Positions 44,406 to 56,440 of a stretch of DNA of 64,000 bases are shown here, in pieces (position 1 is the stretch's first letter; every line of letters starts with the position of its first letter). Made by a program: the position numbers and the translations under genes. The notes under the pieces were generated by a model. It saw only the letters and a program-made list of their open reading frames with translations. It had not been told where the DNA came from and made no database searches. The stretch is from assembly GCA_039619475.1 (NCBI GenBank), contig CM077115.1:33307083-33371082 (forward strand). The letters are read 5' to 3'. This DNA is from Icerya purchasi. Its lineage: Eukaryota; Arthropoda; Insecta; Hemiptera; Monophlebidae.

Positions 44406-44984
44406 TTTAAAATATATAAACAGTAGCTTAGTTTCATTACATTCGCTTTCTTTCGGGTTGTTTAAATTAGGCTGATTTAATTCCTTCATCGAATATTTAA
44501 AAAAAACATAGGGTCGCCTGAAACAATAGCCACAAGAAATATCTGATCAACTAATTTAACGAAAAATTGACAAACTAAAACGCTAATAAGTAATTTACTA
44601 CTGTGTATGAGTAATCTCTGCAGCTCCAAATTTGTTTAAGCAATTGACATGATGTAATCTAGTCTAACACCGGTAAGAGTACGCTGTGTTATCAGCGTTG
44701 AATGTATTGTGTACATAAATACCGGATGATCCATATGGATACGTATCCGGGATGTAATTCTGCAATCTACAATTCAGTTCCGGATCCGTATCTAAAAAAG
44801 TAATAAACTCACCGATCACTACTGTATCTTTTTAGCGCCTGATGTTCTTTCATTCGTGGCACGTGTTTTATTCATACCTGAGAAGCGTTGAAATTGAATT
44901 GCGACAATTTAAGTATTTTTTCATTAGATACCGTATTTTTTTGGAGAATTTTTTACAACAGTTTTGTTAGTATATTTCTCATTT
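44406..44984. other. Spacer with a GGATACGTATCC palindrome
   Basis: No gene. A 12-bp perfect palindrome lies near 44737-44748, similar to the near-palindrome at about 43070, and GGATCCGTATC follows near 44783. Otherwise AT-rich. Confidence 0.4.
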
Positions 44985-47900
44985 TTGTACAAATTGGAAC
45001 GTTCACTTTTCTCTTTGGGGCTCTTCTGGTCGTAACAGTAATGGAGTGATTCTTGAAAACATTATCCTTGAACACAATCTTAGCCTAGTTAATAATCAAT
45101 CTCCTACTCTATACAAGAGTCCTTTCATTTAAGCGCAGTCGAGTTCTCCTTTTCTTCTCCTGATCTTGCTTTTAACTGTTCCTGGAAAACTCTTAATGGT
45201 ACTTTTGGAAGTGACCATGTCTCTATCATTGTATCGTTCAACAGTCTTCCCCCAGCATCCTTTTACTTCAAGCCACTCTTGTATCCCTAAAACTAATTGG
45301 GAACAATTTAGCTGTTCTGTTAACTGCTCTTTTTCCCTTTTGCACCATAATTTAGATCCTATCTCTAAGTACAACTACTTTACTGATTCTATCTTACTTG
45401 CCCTTTCTTTCTCATCCCCTCCTGTACTAGAGCTTTCAAATTCTCGCCGTCATACAGTTTCATCCTTATGGTGGAACAATAACTGTAGGGTGTCTTTTGA
45501 GGCCAACGTCGCTACTTTTAGAACCTTCCGTCACTGTTCCTCCTTTTCAAATTTTAATGACGACAGGAAAGCTAATGCTAGAGGCAGATACATCCTAAAA
45601 CAAGCCAAGAAGGAATCTTGGAGAAACTTTTGCTCTTCCTTTTCCTGGACCACTCCTATCTTCCAAATTTTGGAGAATAGCCAAGGCCTTCAAATTTCCC
45701 AAATCCGAACAACCTTCTTATCTTAACATCTCTTTGCTTCGATGAAGTAAGTTCTCCTTCTTTTTCTATCGCAGGTTCATCTTACTTCCTTCACTTCTTA
45801 TTTCCATTTTAATGAACTCCTTTTTTCATTGCAAAAGTTCTCCAATTCGTCTCCAGGAATGGATAAAATTTCCTTCCTTATTCTTAAAAATCTATCTAAT
45901 TTCTCATTCAAAATTCTTCTCGAAATTTTCAATTATTTTCTTCTCTCTGGACTTACGCCTCCTATTTGAAACCCATTTATAATTATTCCTATTCCTAAGA
46001 AAATCCTAAATTCTTTTCGACCAATTTCTTTGGCTCCTTGCTTAAGAAAACTATTCGAGAGTATGCTTAGCCGGCGCCTTGTTTGGTGACTGGAGTATAA
46101 TAATCTGATCTCCAACAATATATTCGGTTTTCGTCCTGGTCTTGGTCCTTCTGACTGCATTAGTCTCCTTCTTTGTGATATACACAAAGCGCTTCTCGAA
46201 AGAAAACACACGGTCGCTGCTTTTGTCGATGTAGTCTCTGCTTTCGTCATCTTCCATCCCTTAAAAATATGATTATTTCAATTATCATCCCTGTTCGACT
46301 TTCCTCTCTAATAATTCGACTCTTTCAAAGCAGAATCATTCATATTTCTGCTCCTTCTTTTTCTAAATCTAGATGTGTGTTCCGTGGTCTTCCTCAAGGG
46401 TCATGTTTAAGGCCTACTCTTTTTAATATCTATTCGCTCGAATTAGCTTTTCTGCCCGTCTCAGCCTCCACACTCCTTTTTAAAGACGATATTCTCGTTT
46501 ATTACTCCTCAACTTCCATTATATCTGCCAATGATGAACTCAATAATTCGTTAAACATGCTGGAATCCGCTCTATCTAACGTCCATCTAACCATTTCTTC
46601 TTCTAAATTTGCTTGTATGGTTTTTTCCTTTCGTCCATATAATATTTCATTAATTAATATCTCTTTTAAACAACTTATCTATTCCATTGGTTAGGTTCTT
46701 TTGCTATTTTGGCTTTTTTTTAGATAGCCGATTAAGCATATTTCTTACTTATATACTTCCTGTCTTAAGAGAACTTTCTTCCCACAAATGGGGTGGCGAC
46801 CTCAATGTTCTCCTTATTCTGTATAAATCTATTATTCGTTCCAAGCTTGATTATTGTTTCTTCATTTACAGCAATGCTCCTAAATATCTTCTTTCCAAAC
46901 TTGATAAAGTCCAGAATTCATGTTTTCGTCTTTGCCTTGGTGTTCTGAAATCCTCTCCCATTTCTGCAGTACTTTGAGAAGCCAGCATTCATCCTTCACA
47001 CATTCGCAGATCTTTCCTCGGGGATCGCTTCCTCATAAGACGTCTTCCTACTAAGTCTTCTAAATTAGTTTCTTGTTATTCCTACATTTCAGCTAATTGG
47101 TGGTTTTTCTCCCTGAAGATTTCTATTCTTTCTTATGTTTCTCGGCGTCTTTCTCCTTATTCGCCATTTATTTATACGTATCATAAACTTCCGTTCTTTA
47201 CATTCAATTTTTCAGATTTTTTACATCCTCCTAAATTATTTTTTCTTCCTTCTCACACTAAATGCTTCCCTCCAATCGCCCCAAGCGAGTTCAGCGAGAC
47301 TTTGAGGACCTTATTTCCTTTTTCTTCTGTCCTTTTTACGGATGGTTCCAAGAGTGATGAGGGCGTCGGGGTCTCCTTGCTTGTTTCTTTCCTTCTGCAA
47401 AACGAATTTTATAAGCTTCCTTCAATCTGTTCTATTTTTACTGCAGAATCGTATGCAATACTTTGTGCAGTTCTGTTCATTGCACTTTTCTCTTATAATA
47501 ACAAATACCTTATCTGTTCCGACTCGAAGAGTGTCGTACAGTCCATATCCTCTTCTTTTCCATCCCCTTCATGCGACTACATTATCTTTTGTATTTGTTC
47601 CTTAATTGCCAATCTTTTCTTAGTTCGTTCTATTCAAATCGATCTTCTTTGGATTCCCAGTCACGATGGCATCGCGGGCAACAATCTAGTTGACTCGTTT
47701 GTTTGCTCTGCTGCCTCTAGCGGCAAATTAATCAATAAGTTTCCTGCTAACAATATCCTTTTTCCATCTAAACAAGCACAGCTCAAATCATGGTCGGATG
47801 TTTACATTACTTCCTTTTCTAATTCTCATTCCTTTTACAAACTAATATAGCCGCTTCCTTCATCACGGTCTTGGTTTGATGATTTTCCTGGCCCCAGTCG

Positions 47901-48293
47901 CTTCATTATTTCCTCCATAAAAGTCTCCGTTTCAATAATAATTGTCTTCCTTCGTCTCCTTTTCTTTTTTCTATTGTTTCTTCTCCATATTGTATTAGTC
48001 ATCCCTCGGATCGAGACCGTGTTTGTGATGCAGATCATATTCTTTTTGAATGTTCTCTTTTTGTGCAGTTCCCTTCTCTACACTAAGTTCTTATATCCTA
48101 AACTGCCTACATACTTTCCTTTCCTTCACCAGATGTTGTTCCAACTTTAGCAGCGTTCATTTCCCCTATTTCTTTATATATTAAAATTTAATGTGTTTTT
48201 GTAATTCTTAGATGATGGGTTATTGCCCTTGGTTGGCGTTCCCAAAAAAAAAAACAACAAAAAAAAACAACAAAAAAAAACAACAAAAAAAAC
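44985..48293 (+). mobile_element. I-like family 1, element 10, decayed
   Basis: Starts inside the endonuclease (LWGSSGRNSNG; SFSSPDL; TFGSDHVSIIV). RT from about 45780: FSNSSPGMDKISFLILKNL, SFRPISLAPCLRKLFES, FGFRPGLGPSDC, VFRGLPQGSCLRPTLFNIY (motif B), and a motif C box reading FKDD instead of FADD. Post-RT at 46687-46977. RNase H at 47302-47850: FTDGSKSDEGVG, TAESYAILCAV, CSDSKSVVQSI, LLWIPSHDGIAGNNLVDSF. The tail is an unusual A-rich run with AAC interruptions (48244-48293). Several stops and frameshifts. Confidence 0.85.
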
Positions 48294-48696
48294 ACTTTCC
48301 CGGTAGTGACTGTTAGATTTTTATTCCGGAACATTCGATTTTTATTCCAGAACATTCGATTTCGTCAGTTAATTCCTAATTTTACTGCTCATTTCATCAT
48401 TTCATGTCGAATCTTTATTAACATTATTTTTATGATATCAGAAATTGCTTATGGTTTTTAGATTTTTATCTTTTGCAGATTAAAATTGGTTAGGTTAGTT
48501 TTATAAACCAAAAGTTTTCGAAGGTTGTTTTTGAGACTTATCACGTGTTCATTATTTCATCATTTTTCATTAATTAAAACAATATCAGCTGCATATATCT
48601 GGTTTTCAGGATAAAATTATAGTATTATCGTTATCTTTATGTTTCACTAAATTATATAATCCAACAACGTTTTCCTTTGCTTAATATATATATATA
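48294..48696. other. FAS intron E-F spacer
   Basis: No gene. Two near-identical copies of ATTTTTATTCC(G/A)GAACATTCG in tandem near 48318-48360. It ends in a (TA)n tract used as target by the adjacent MITE. Confidence 0.5.
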
Positions 48697-49234
48697 TACA
48701 GTGGAAACCGTTTAACACGAAACTGAAGGGACCGAAATATTTCTTCGTGTTAAAAGGATTTCATGTTAACCGAAACATGCAAAAAAAAAAAAAACGAAAA
48801 TAAAGAATTAAAAACTCATCAATATTTTTAATGTCGGTAAAATGTATCAATTCGATTTTCCGCTAACATTAGCACTTGTAGGTAGTACATATATACACTT
48901 CAAATAATTACATTATAAAAAAAACATAAAAAATTATCGTTTTTTGGGAAACTTGTCGACCGAAATTAAGTAGTATTGCATTCCCAGGGGGTAAATAATA
49001 GTAACCATTGTTAATTTTATTTACCTGTTAAGGGATGCGACTGGAAAAGCAGGTATATTTGTCCTTCTGAGAAGCAAAATCCTTTCGTGTTGAGCGATTT
49101 TTGTTTCGTGTTGTTTCGTAATAAAAGAAAAAAAATGTATGTAATTATATGGCATTTTGTCGGGACCGTAGTGTTGTTTCGTATTAAGCGATTTTTCAGG
49201 TTAACCGGTTTCGTGTTAAACAATTTCCACTGTA
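48697..49234. mobile_element. pogo/Tigger-like MITE with TA target duplication
   Basis: The element runs 48699-49232 (534 bp). The left end reads CAGTGGAAACCGTTTAACAC and the right end, read inward, CAGTGGAAATTGTTTAACAC: 25-bp terminal inverted repeats differing at two bases. TA dinucleotides flank both ends. CAGTGGAA-type ends with TA duplications are typical of the pogo/Tigger branch of Tc1/mariner. The CGTGTTAA/CGTATTAAG motif is repeated inside both arms. No transposase, so it is non-autonomous. Confidence 0.88.
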
Positions 49235-49434
49235 TATTATATACCATTTTGAAGGTGTGTAAACAGATTTTAATTTAGTTTTTTACTTTAAAATAAAGTT
49301 TGGAAAGTATTAACTGTAACGGAACAGTTAGTAATTTATAATAATAAAAATAGTAATGATGGCTTGTGCCATAATAACGTAATGTTTATAATTATTTTAT
49401 TACTTAAACATTTTTCTTTTTTTTATGCGTTTAG

Positions 49435-49601
49435 GTTTGCCGATTGTGCCCGCTTTTAATGACGAACATATTACATGTGTTAAAGCGGGTGGTATGGAAA
49501 TGCGAGGTATGGCTTTCAATATAGTATCAGCGAAATCACACGCGCAAAACCCATTGATTGAAAAATATCAGCTTGTTCCTTATTATCCGGAAGATAATCA
49601 A
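49435..49601 (+). CDS. FASN: Fatty acid synthase, exon F (end of DH domain)
   Basis: Acceptor ATGCGTTTAG. The first two bases complete a Gly codon with exon E, and the exon ends in phase 0 at CAA|GTACAT, a weak donor. It contains CVKAGGMEMRGMAF, counterpart of the conserved ...SAGGVEIRGL strand, then PLIEKYQLVPY, matching LEKYxFVPY. This closes the double hot-dog fold and starts the linker to the pseudo-methyltransferase region. The intron to exon E is 10.1 kb. Confidence 0.88.
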
Positions 49602-49721
49602 GTACATTTTTTAAATTATTTATTTCTCCGTACAGAAATACTTATATCGTTCTTTGACTTATCTAAATCTTATGAGACTAACAATTTTAAAAAAAGTCAC
49701 GAAATATTAATACTTTATTCT

Positions 49722-50075
49722 TCTTCTTCTTCTTTATAGCGCCATACTTAATTACTGAGCGTCAGCGACTACCTATTCGTACACCTCAGCTGTACAGATA
49801 TAGGTAGTGTACTAGGCAATTGTTATATGCAATGCGAGTGTACACGCGCAAGACTTCATTCGGAACTGATTAGTAATCGTTTGATTTATCGATATACAAA
49901 TGCAGCCCCGTGTATGTCTGCTGTGTAATAATTATCGCGTATATGATGGTATACGTGGTTCGCCATTGTCTTCCACATGATTATTAATTTAAATTTAATT
50001 CTTTGTATAAGTTCTGTAGTCGCCCGGAAGTAACGGAAGTCAAGCGCTCTAGCAACTAGGCTATCGCGACGACAG
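49722..50075 (-). repeat. Possible second SINE family (tRNA-like head, (GAA)n tail)
   Basis: On the minus strand it begins near 50075 with GTCGCGATAGCCTAGTTGCT, resembling a tRNA A-box region, and ends near 49722 with a (GAA)n tail (TTCTTCTTCTTC on +). The B box is not clear. Only one copy is present in the window. The (GAA)n tail resembles that of the RTE-like fragment at 2791-3225, which could mean a shared mobilising partner. Confidence 0.45.
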
Positions 50076-50654
50076 CAGTGAGAAATAATTCTTTTTCCGT
50101 ATCATACAAATATTTTCAGTACACGTTAAGTTAAAAGCTTAATTAACTGAAAAATTTTCCGCTCGATGCTCGAAATAATCATCAGGTAAATTAATTTTTT
50201 CTCTCGGCTATTCAAGAAAAGTGGCGAATTGCACCATTTAAACTTTATATTACTAGGCCTGTAGGAACTGCATGTGTAAAACCGATGAATCTTTTTTCTC
50301 TGATTACATTGGAAACTTAGAAGTGAAAAGTCGAATGTAAAAATCATAAGGCTACAATAGATCGTGTTTGTAATGTGTAATTGATCTCGGAGAAAGAATA
50401 ACAAATGGCTGTTATAATTTTATGTACTGATTATTTCATACTTTTAGGTAAAAATAATGAATAACTATTAGATTAGAATAAGACATTAATGAAAGCAGCT
50501 TTACAGAAAATAACATTAACAAAAAATAATAATATTACAAAACGAGAAATAACGATATCTCAAAGGAAATGAACGAAAAATTGAATACCTCCGAATTAAA
50601 TAGATATAAAAATAAAAAAAAATAAAAAAATCATAACACTACACCAAGTAATAA
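50076..50654. other. FAS intron F-G spacer
   Basis: AT-rich, no gene or element recognised. Confidence 0.55.
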
Positions 50655-53600
50655 TTTTTTTTTTTTTTTGAAATAACTGTAAAGGGTCCCACGAGGCCAA
50701 AGCCTATATTGTGGGTGCCCAAACACTTATTATCGTTTATTGTATAAATATAACATACAATGTAATATCAACGTCCGACTATAAACTAAGAGCTATTACT
50801 ATTTTTATACATATCCGCATATCTACTAGAATAGCTACAAAACCACGAACGCGTGAAATATAACAACAATCTTCGTAAATCAAGCTAATACCTTGATACT
50901 ATTAACAAAACGTATACACTTCCACTCGGGAAATTTACAACTAATAATATTATTATACGGTATCACCGTAAATATATTCCAACCCATACAAGCAACCAGA
51001 CAGAACAAATACAACACAGAAGAAATAATTATATCCTTTACATTAACGCTATTAATGTTAAAATAGAACAATATATCCGAATAACGGTTACGGCCAACGC
51101 AACGTAGTTAACTATAATAAATACTCTAAACAAATATGAAATAGGTAATTATGTTCTATTATGCCACATGCACGCAAGCCCGAATACCCTTTTATATTCT
51201 ATTTGGAGGGTGACCAAGAAACCTGCAAATTATTACTCCTATCCCCGCAACTAAGCAATTAACCAAATTTTTATTTTTTCCTTACAAACTGGTAAATGCT
51301 GTTCTGTCCAAATTTTCTTCGGTGCTCTTAGCAATAAATTCATTAATACATTTTCTTCGACATCATCTATTTTATTATTTAACCCCCGCCGGAATTGAAA
51401 GGCAAATTCTTTAGGTACCCTGGTACTTCGCTTCTTATCTATTAATGGCAGTTTCACATCCTGCAACTTACCTTTTAGCAGCTTGTGATAACAATACAAC
51501 GCTTTTGGAGGTAGTTTTCCTTATTTTCTATCCACCATATAGGTTCAGAAATATTCCTGTTTCTCAGATTTATAGAGAGAGTTATTAATTTCAGACATCT
51601 CGCTAGTAAATTGCTGATTTTACTCATTTTCGATTTTTTTGCCTCACCTCATATTTGAACAGCATAATGGACCCTCGACGATATTAAGACCTTATAATAT
51701 ATCCTTACTACATCGTCGGGAATCAGAAATTTTAATCTATATAACGCTCGTATGGATTGCCCTATTTTTAGAGTGAGGTTATTTATATGCATTATTTTCC
51801 GCGTTAATGCGTTGTCAATCATTAACCGCAGATATTTGTAGCTCTTAACAACTTCAAGTAACACACAATCGGAGGAGCAATTATCACAATGATCATGTGC
51901 AACCAACCTGGACAGCGTAATGTTATTTTCGGTATAATTTTTCTATGACGACTGGGGGTCTTTATGTACATTATTTGAGTTTTTGACTTATTGATAACTT
52001 CTATTATGGGCCCACCTGGTTACATTATCCAAATCTTCCTGCAGTAATTTTTCAGCAACATGTATATTTTTGTGCTTTGTCACAATGGCCAAGTCATCTG
52101 CATAACCAAATACGGTAGAATTTTTTACGGCAGCAAAAACCGAGTTCGCGTAGATAAGAAACAGTAATAGCGCTAAGACTGTTCCCTGTCCCAAACCCCA
52201 TAGTAACGACTGCCTCTGCGCTTTGTATATTTTTGATTTTCACTATAATCTTCCCCGATTTTTCATGTAATTGTGGAACCATTCTTTTTGTTTACCTAAT
52301 ATTCCTATGTTTCCTAAATCCCGCATACGTAGGTCTTTGTTTAAGTCTAAAAAAGTTACTAGAAATATACTACCTTCTGCCATACTACAGTTAACTTGAT
52401 TTACAAACGATTTGCACTAACATTGTAGTAGACTTCCCCTGCCGAAATCCAAACTGATTATCCGCAATAAGATAATTTCCTTCAAGAAATTGTCGCAAAT
52501 GCGACGCAACATGATGTTTCCGAATCTTTGCAAATACAGAAATTAACGTTATTGGCCTACAGTTTACAGTTTTTGAGCGATCCCCTCGTGACGATACCTA
52601 GTTTTAAACCTCGTGGTATACAACCAGTTTTTATTGCGTAATTAATAATTTTGGCGAAGAGCGGTATAAAAATCTTAGAGTTGCTCGTTACGTCTTTAAC
52701 TCGTATTTTATCACATCCCGGTGCTTTATTTTTGTTTAATTTCCTCAGTATCATTTCTACAAATCCCTCCGTAGCTAGAGCTAAGTAAAAGGATGTCGAG
52801 TGAATGTTTATTTCCTCCACTGTTGATAACTGTCTCTTACAAATCGAAAAACACGCATCGAGATCAGCCGTAAAAATTTCCCGAAATTCCTGAACAGTTT
52901 CCGCTGGATTCGTAAAAATTTCAACTAACCGCTCATCATTCGAAGTAGCCTTTGCCCCATGTAAAATATTGTTCACCAGTTTCCATGTACTCTTTATATC
53001 ATACCCTATTTCTTTTATTTTAGTGGTGTAAAAGTTGTACTTTGCTATCCTAATTTCCTGAACTATCCGGTTTCGATATTTTTTGTAGTTTCTCCTGTAC
53101 AAGTGGTTTGTTGGATTACCTTTGCCTCTCCTGAAATAAAAGTCTCTAATTTTTATTAGGTTCAGTATTTTTAAATTTATTCATTGTTTACTATCTTTCT
53201 CTTTTTGGTTTGAACCTCGGCCAAAGTCGAATAAGCTAGTTCTATACAATTGATCAAAAGGCTATTATATATCTTATGCGCTAACTCATCCTTCAAAATT
53301 TTATCCCATTGGTAGGTGCGTATTTTACTGTTTAAAAGACTCCCCTTAATTATAAAATCGCGCGATCCTCTTTGACAAGAATAATTTAGTAGAGAAGCAT
53401 AACATATTATATAATGATCAGCGATTTTCAATGTAATAACGCCAGCACATATTGTTGTTTCTTTATGTCGTACGAATATGTTATCAATGCACGTCAAGCC
53501 TATCTCGATTAATTTCTTCCCGTGTAGGTAGATTTATTAATCTAACACACCCATAGCCATTAACGATGTTTAGAAACCGATCTCCGTTATTATTTTCTTT

Positions 53601-54030
53601 GAATAGATCAATATTAAAATCTCCAAATAAAATAATTTCTTGTTACTTATTTTCCCTAATAAATCGTCGAGTAGCACTAAAAATTCGTTGATTGGTTTAT
53701 TAGGCGATCTATATATACTTTACTATTTATCGATATTTCAATGCTAATATAATCGCAAGCTCTATTCCCTGTACTAGTCTGGGTACAATTATATTTTTGC
53801 GAAACAAAGATCAGTATACCGCCGTTAAACCTCAGTGATTTCTCAGCGAAAAGTTTACCATATTCCCTCAGATTATAGTATTTTGCTTCTAATAGGCTTA
53901 TGTTAATTTCTGTTAGTTCCAATATGTCAATTTTTGTGTTGAGGGTAATTGTGACGAATTCATTCCAATATTTTTTTAGACTTCTAATATTAAGGTGGAG
54001 TAACTGTAAAGGGGTCAAGCTACCACTCCC
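50655..54030 (-). mobile_element. CR1/Daphne-like non-LTR retrotransposon (element 11), no RNase H
   Basis: Minus-strand element with a poly(A) tail (T-run 50656-50670). Reading down from 54018: endonuclease start MTPLQLLHLNIRSLKKYWNE, LELTEINI, GGILIFV, a second endonuclease piece at 53177-53497, an inter-domain segment (53102 down: Tyr-Arg-Arg-Asn-Tyr-Lys), RT finger KLNKNKAPGCDKI near 52730, motif B-like GQGTVLALLLFLIYAN and motif C GYADDLAIVT (52100-52195), then the thumb with Lys-Ser-Tyr-Lys-Tyr-Leu. No RNase H follows. The LHLNIRSL start and this domain set fit the CR1/Daphne group. Frames are broken at many points. Confidence 0.75.
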
Positions 54031-54159
54031 CTAATGGCTTAAGGTCCTCACCTGCTCCTCTCATTTATCTAAACTTTCAAAATTCCGACAATTTAATATA
54101 TTGGGTATTTTTCACATAACTGCTGAAATTAATACTTAATACTTAAATTCTATTATCGT

Positions 54160-54202
54160 AATGATAACGTTTTTTTTTTTTTTTTTTCGTTAAATGATAA
54201 CG
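54160..54202 (-). repeat. Tail-only retroposon insertion with 10-bp TSD
   Basis: AATGATAACG occurs at 54160-54169 and again at 54193-54202. Between them is only an 18-base T run plus CGTTA. On the minus strand this is a bare poly(A) tail flanked by a perfect 10-bp target duplication, as expected from target-primed reverse transcription that stopped within the tail. Confidence 0.65.
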
Positions 54203-55229
54203 TACGCAACATTATATATCTATTGTACTACTATAAACTAGATTCTATTATACTATTTTGTTGAGATCGTCCGAGATTCTTATTTGAAAAGAATACTCTT
54301 GCGGGTTTTTACGAAGAAAAATTTTAGCATTCTTCAGCCAAGTAAACTGATAGTTTAGCAGCTTGGTTTTCTACTTGGTTTCCCAAAACAAGGTCCGGTA
54401 ATATTTGGATAGATTTATGTAACACTTCAACTTAATTAATGCACTAATGACGAGCCTATTATTTGCCATCGACAAAGTTTGATCCTGAATTTTTCAATCT
54501 CTCGCTGAACATCAACATTGCTCAAGAAAAGATGTAAACAGATTAAAGCAGAACTGTGTGGGGATTTTTCCATAAACGATCTAATTAAAAAGAACTTTTC
54601 GATTTTCGTAAAAATCTTGAAATCACACTGCGAATTTTAAAAGTGACATCAACAGGTCACTTATATGTGAAGAGCTGAAAAATATCGAAACTTTTCTTTG
54701 GAAAAGCTGAAAATGACGATCTGACTTCTTCAATTTGTTTTACGTTAAATTTCGAATATTATATTTTTGGGTGCTCGGGTTAAAAAAATAAAAATATCTA
54801 TTAATAACATGTTGAAATTAAGTGCTTTGAACTACCTACTTTTAAAACACTCAGAAAAATGCTGTCCTTAAATGGACGCCCCATCAACATTTTTCTAGTC
54901 AAAAGTATACTAAGGTCAGCACTAATATAACCGAGTTGTCGTTAAAATATTTTAATTTGTAGTTTTATGTAATTTTTCCAGTCTCAACAATATTCATCAT
55001 CATAATGCTTTTTACCTAATTTTCACTTTAAACGAAAGCTCTTGATGATTGCGTAAATTTTAAAAAGTAGATTTTAAAATTCAGTTGCGCATTGCGTGGC
55101 CGTTCGATGTTTCTTATTAAAATACGTTTTGAATGAAAAAATTGCTGTAATCATCGCAAACGTAGAAATCGAAATAATACTTAGCTTAATACTACCAGTG
55201 TAATAAGTTCGTATTCCGTGTTCTTATAG
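54203..55229. other. FAS intron F-G, last part
   Basis: No element recognised. It ends in acceptor TTCTTATAG at 55221-55229. Confidence 0.55.
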
Positions 55230-55403
55230 AATTTCGGCCAGCCGGACGTGGAACAGATAATTCGACTTTTTACGCACATTGTAATTGAAAATAACGCCGG
55301 CGTGTACGACATTAACGTTCTGGAATATTTATGCGACATAAATGCTGAAGAATCACAAGCTCCGCTCATTACGAAAACAATCGAAACAGTTCCTTTAAAC
55401 AAG
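55230..55403 (+). CDS. FASN: Fatty acid synthase, exon G (start of pseudo-methyltransferase region)
   Basis: 58 codons, phase 0 at both ends; acceptor TTCTTATAG, donor AAG|GTACAG. The segment FGQPDVEQIIRLFTHIVIEN, then INVLEYLCDINAEESQAPLITKTIETVPLNK, resembles the insect FAS stretch where a helix (...ENL...) is followed by a strand-helix unit ending in ...LPL, at the beginning of the inactive methyltransferase domain. Similarity is weaker than for the DH exons. Order, strand, open frame and phase agreement with F and H are the main support. Confidence 0.78.
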
Positions 55404-56440
55404 GTACAGTTTGTAATATTTTATGCACGCACCACTGCATATATTCGTTAATTAGACTAAAAAATCGGTAATCTGAAACTCTTGAACTTGATATTGCTAG
55501 TTTAGTTTTTCTTATAATATCCTGCATACGTATTAAAGAATTTCCACGCATCATCATAGGGAGAACACCTTGAATATCCCTAAACTAAGTTCGAAGGGGT
55601 GCAAATTTCATCAAAGCAATCGAACCAGTCAACTCGCCAAAGTAAGTCATCTTGAATAGGACAATACAGTTTATTTGTCGTCCGATATCTGAAATTTCTT
55701 TATTAGAATTCAATATTTTAGAATTTGCAGTAATTTTACGTTTCTTATTTTTGTTGACGAATAAATAAAAACCGGAAGTTGCATCAAAAATTATGATGAT
55801 TACAGAATTGGCGTTACTATTTCAAAATTATTCTTAATACTCGTATTTCAGCAGTGTGCCTGAAGTTCTTTAACTGTATTTTTTTTTTTTTTCGTTGAAG
55901 CTTTTAATGAGAATGATTTTTAATTCTAAAATGATTACTGACAAGCTCCGCATCAGATGATTTTTCATCATGCTGAAAACCTTCTTCCAATATCTATAGA
56001 GAGAAAGCCAAATTATTTCTTTAACGAACTTTTTCAAAAGTAATTTAACAAATTCGGGCAAATTTCCCTCCGCTAAAATATATTTCTCGGTACAAAGCGA
56101 CTTAAATTTCTACTTAATACCCGCCTGGTTTCGGCTCGACCGCTGAATTTCTGTTTTTTTTTGCGTCTGGCCGGAAACTTGTTTACTATTATTATTTGAA
56201 TTAATCCGTTTATTAAAACCGTGCTGGCTAAAAACCCGTTTAATAATTTCTCTCTCGTTTTAAGTAAATATAAAAAGCTCAAAATTTTTTTCTTTTTCGA
56301 ATGTGCACGTTAGAGAAAATTCAGTCCGCGGCTTTTAAACTTTCGTAAAAAAAATAGACAATGCATGCGGTAAAGATTTCATTTTATAATAATGACAGTA
56401 ACGATGATAAATAATTAATAATAACGGTGATATTGTGCAG
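55404..56440. other. FAS intron G-H
   Basis: A 1037-bp intron, GTACAG...TTGTGCAG. AT-rich with no recognised element. It is the only intron in the window between called exons that looks free of transposons. Confidence 0.6.

Noticed and set aside
50015..50075. Possible tRNA gene on the minus strand
   Set aside because: Only the A-box half resembles a tRNA; no complete cloverleaf can be drawn and the segment continues into a (GAA)n-tailed unit, so a SINE head is more likely.
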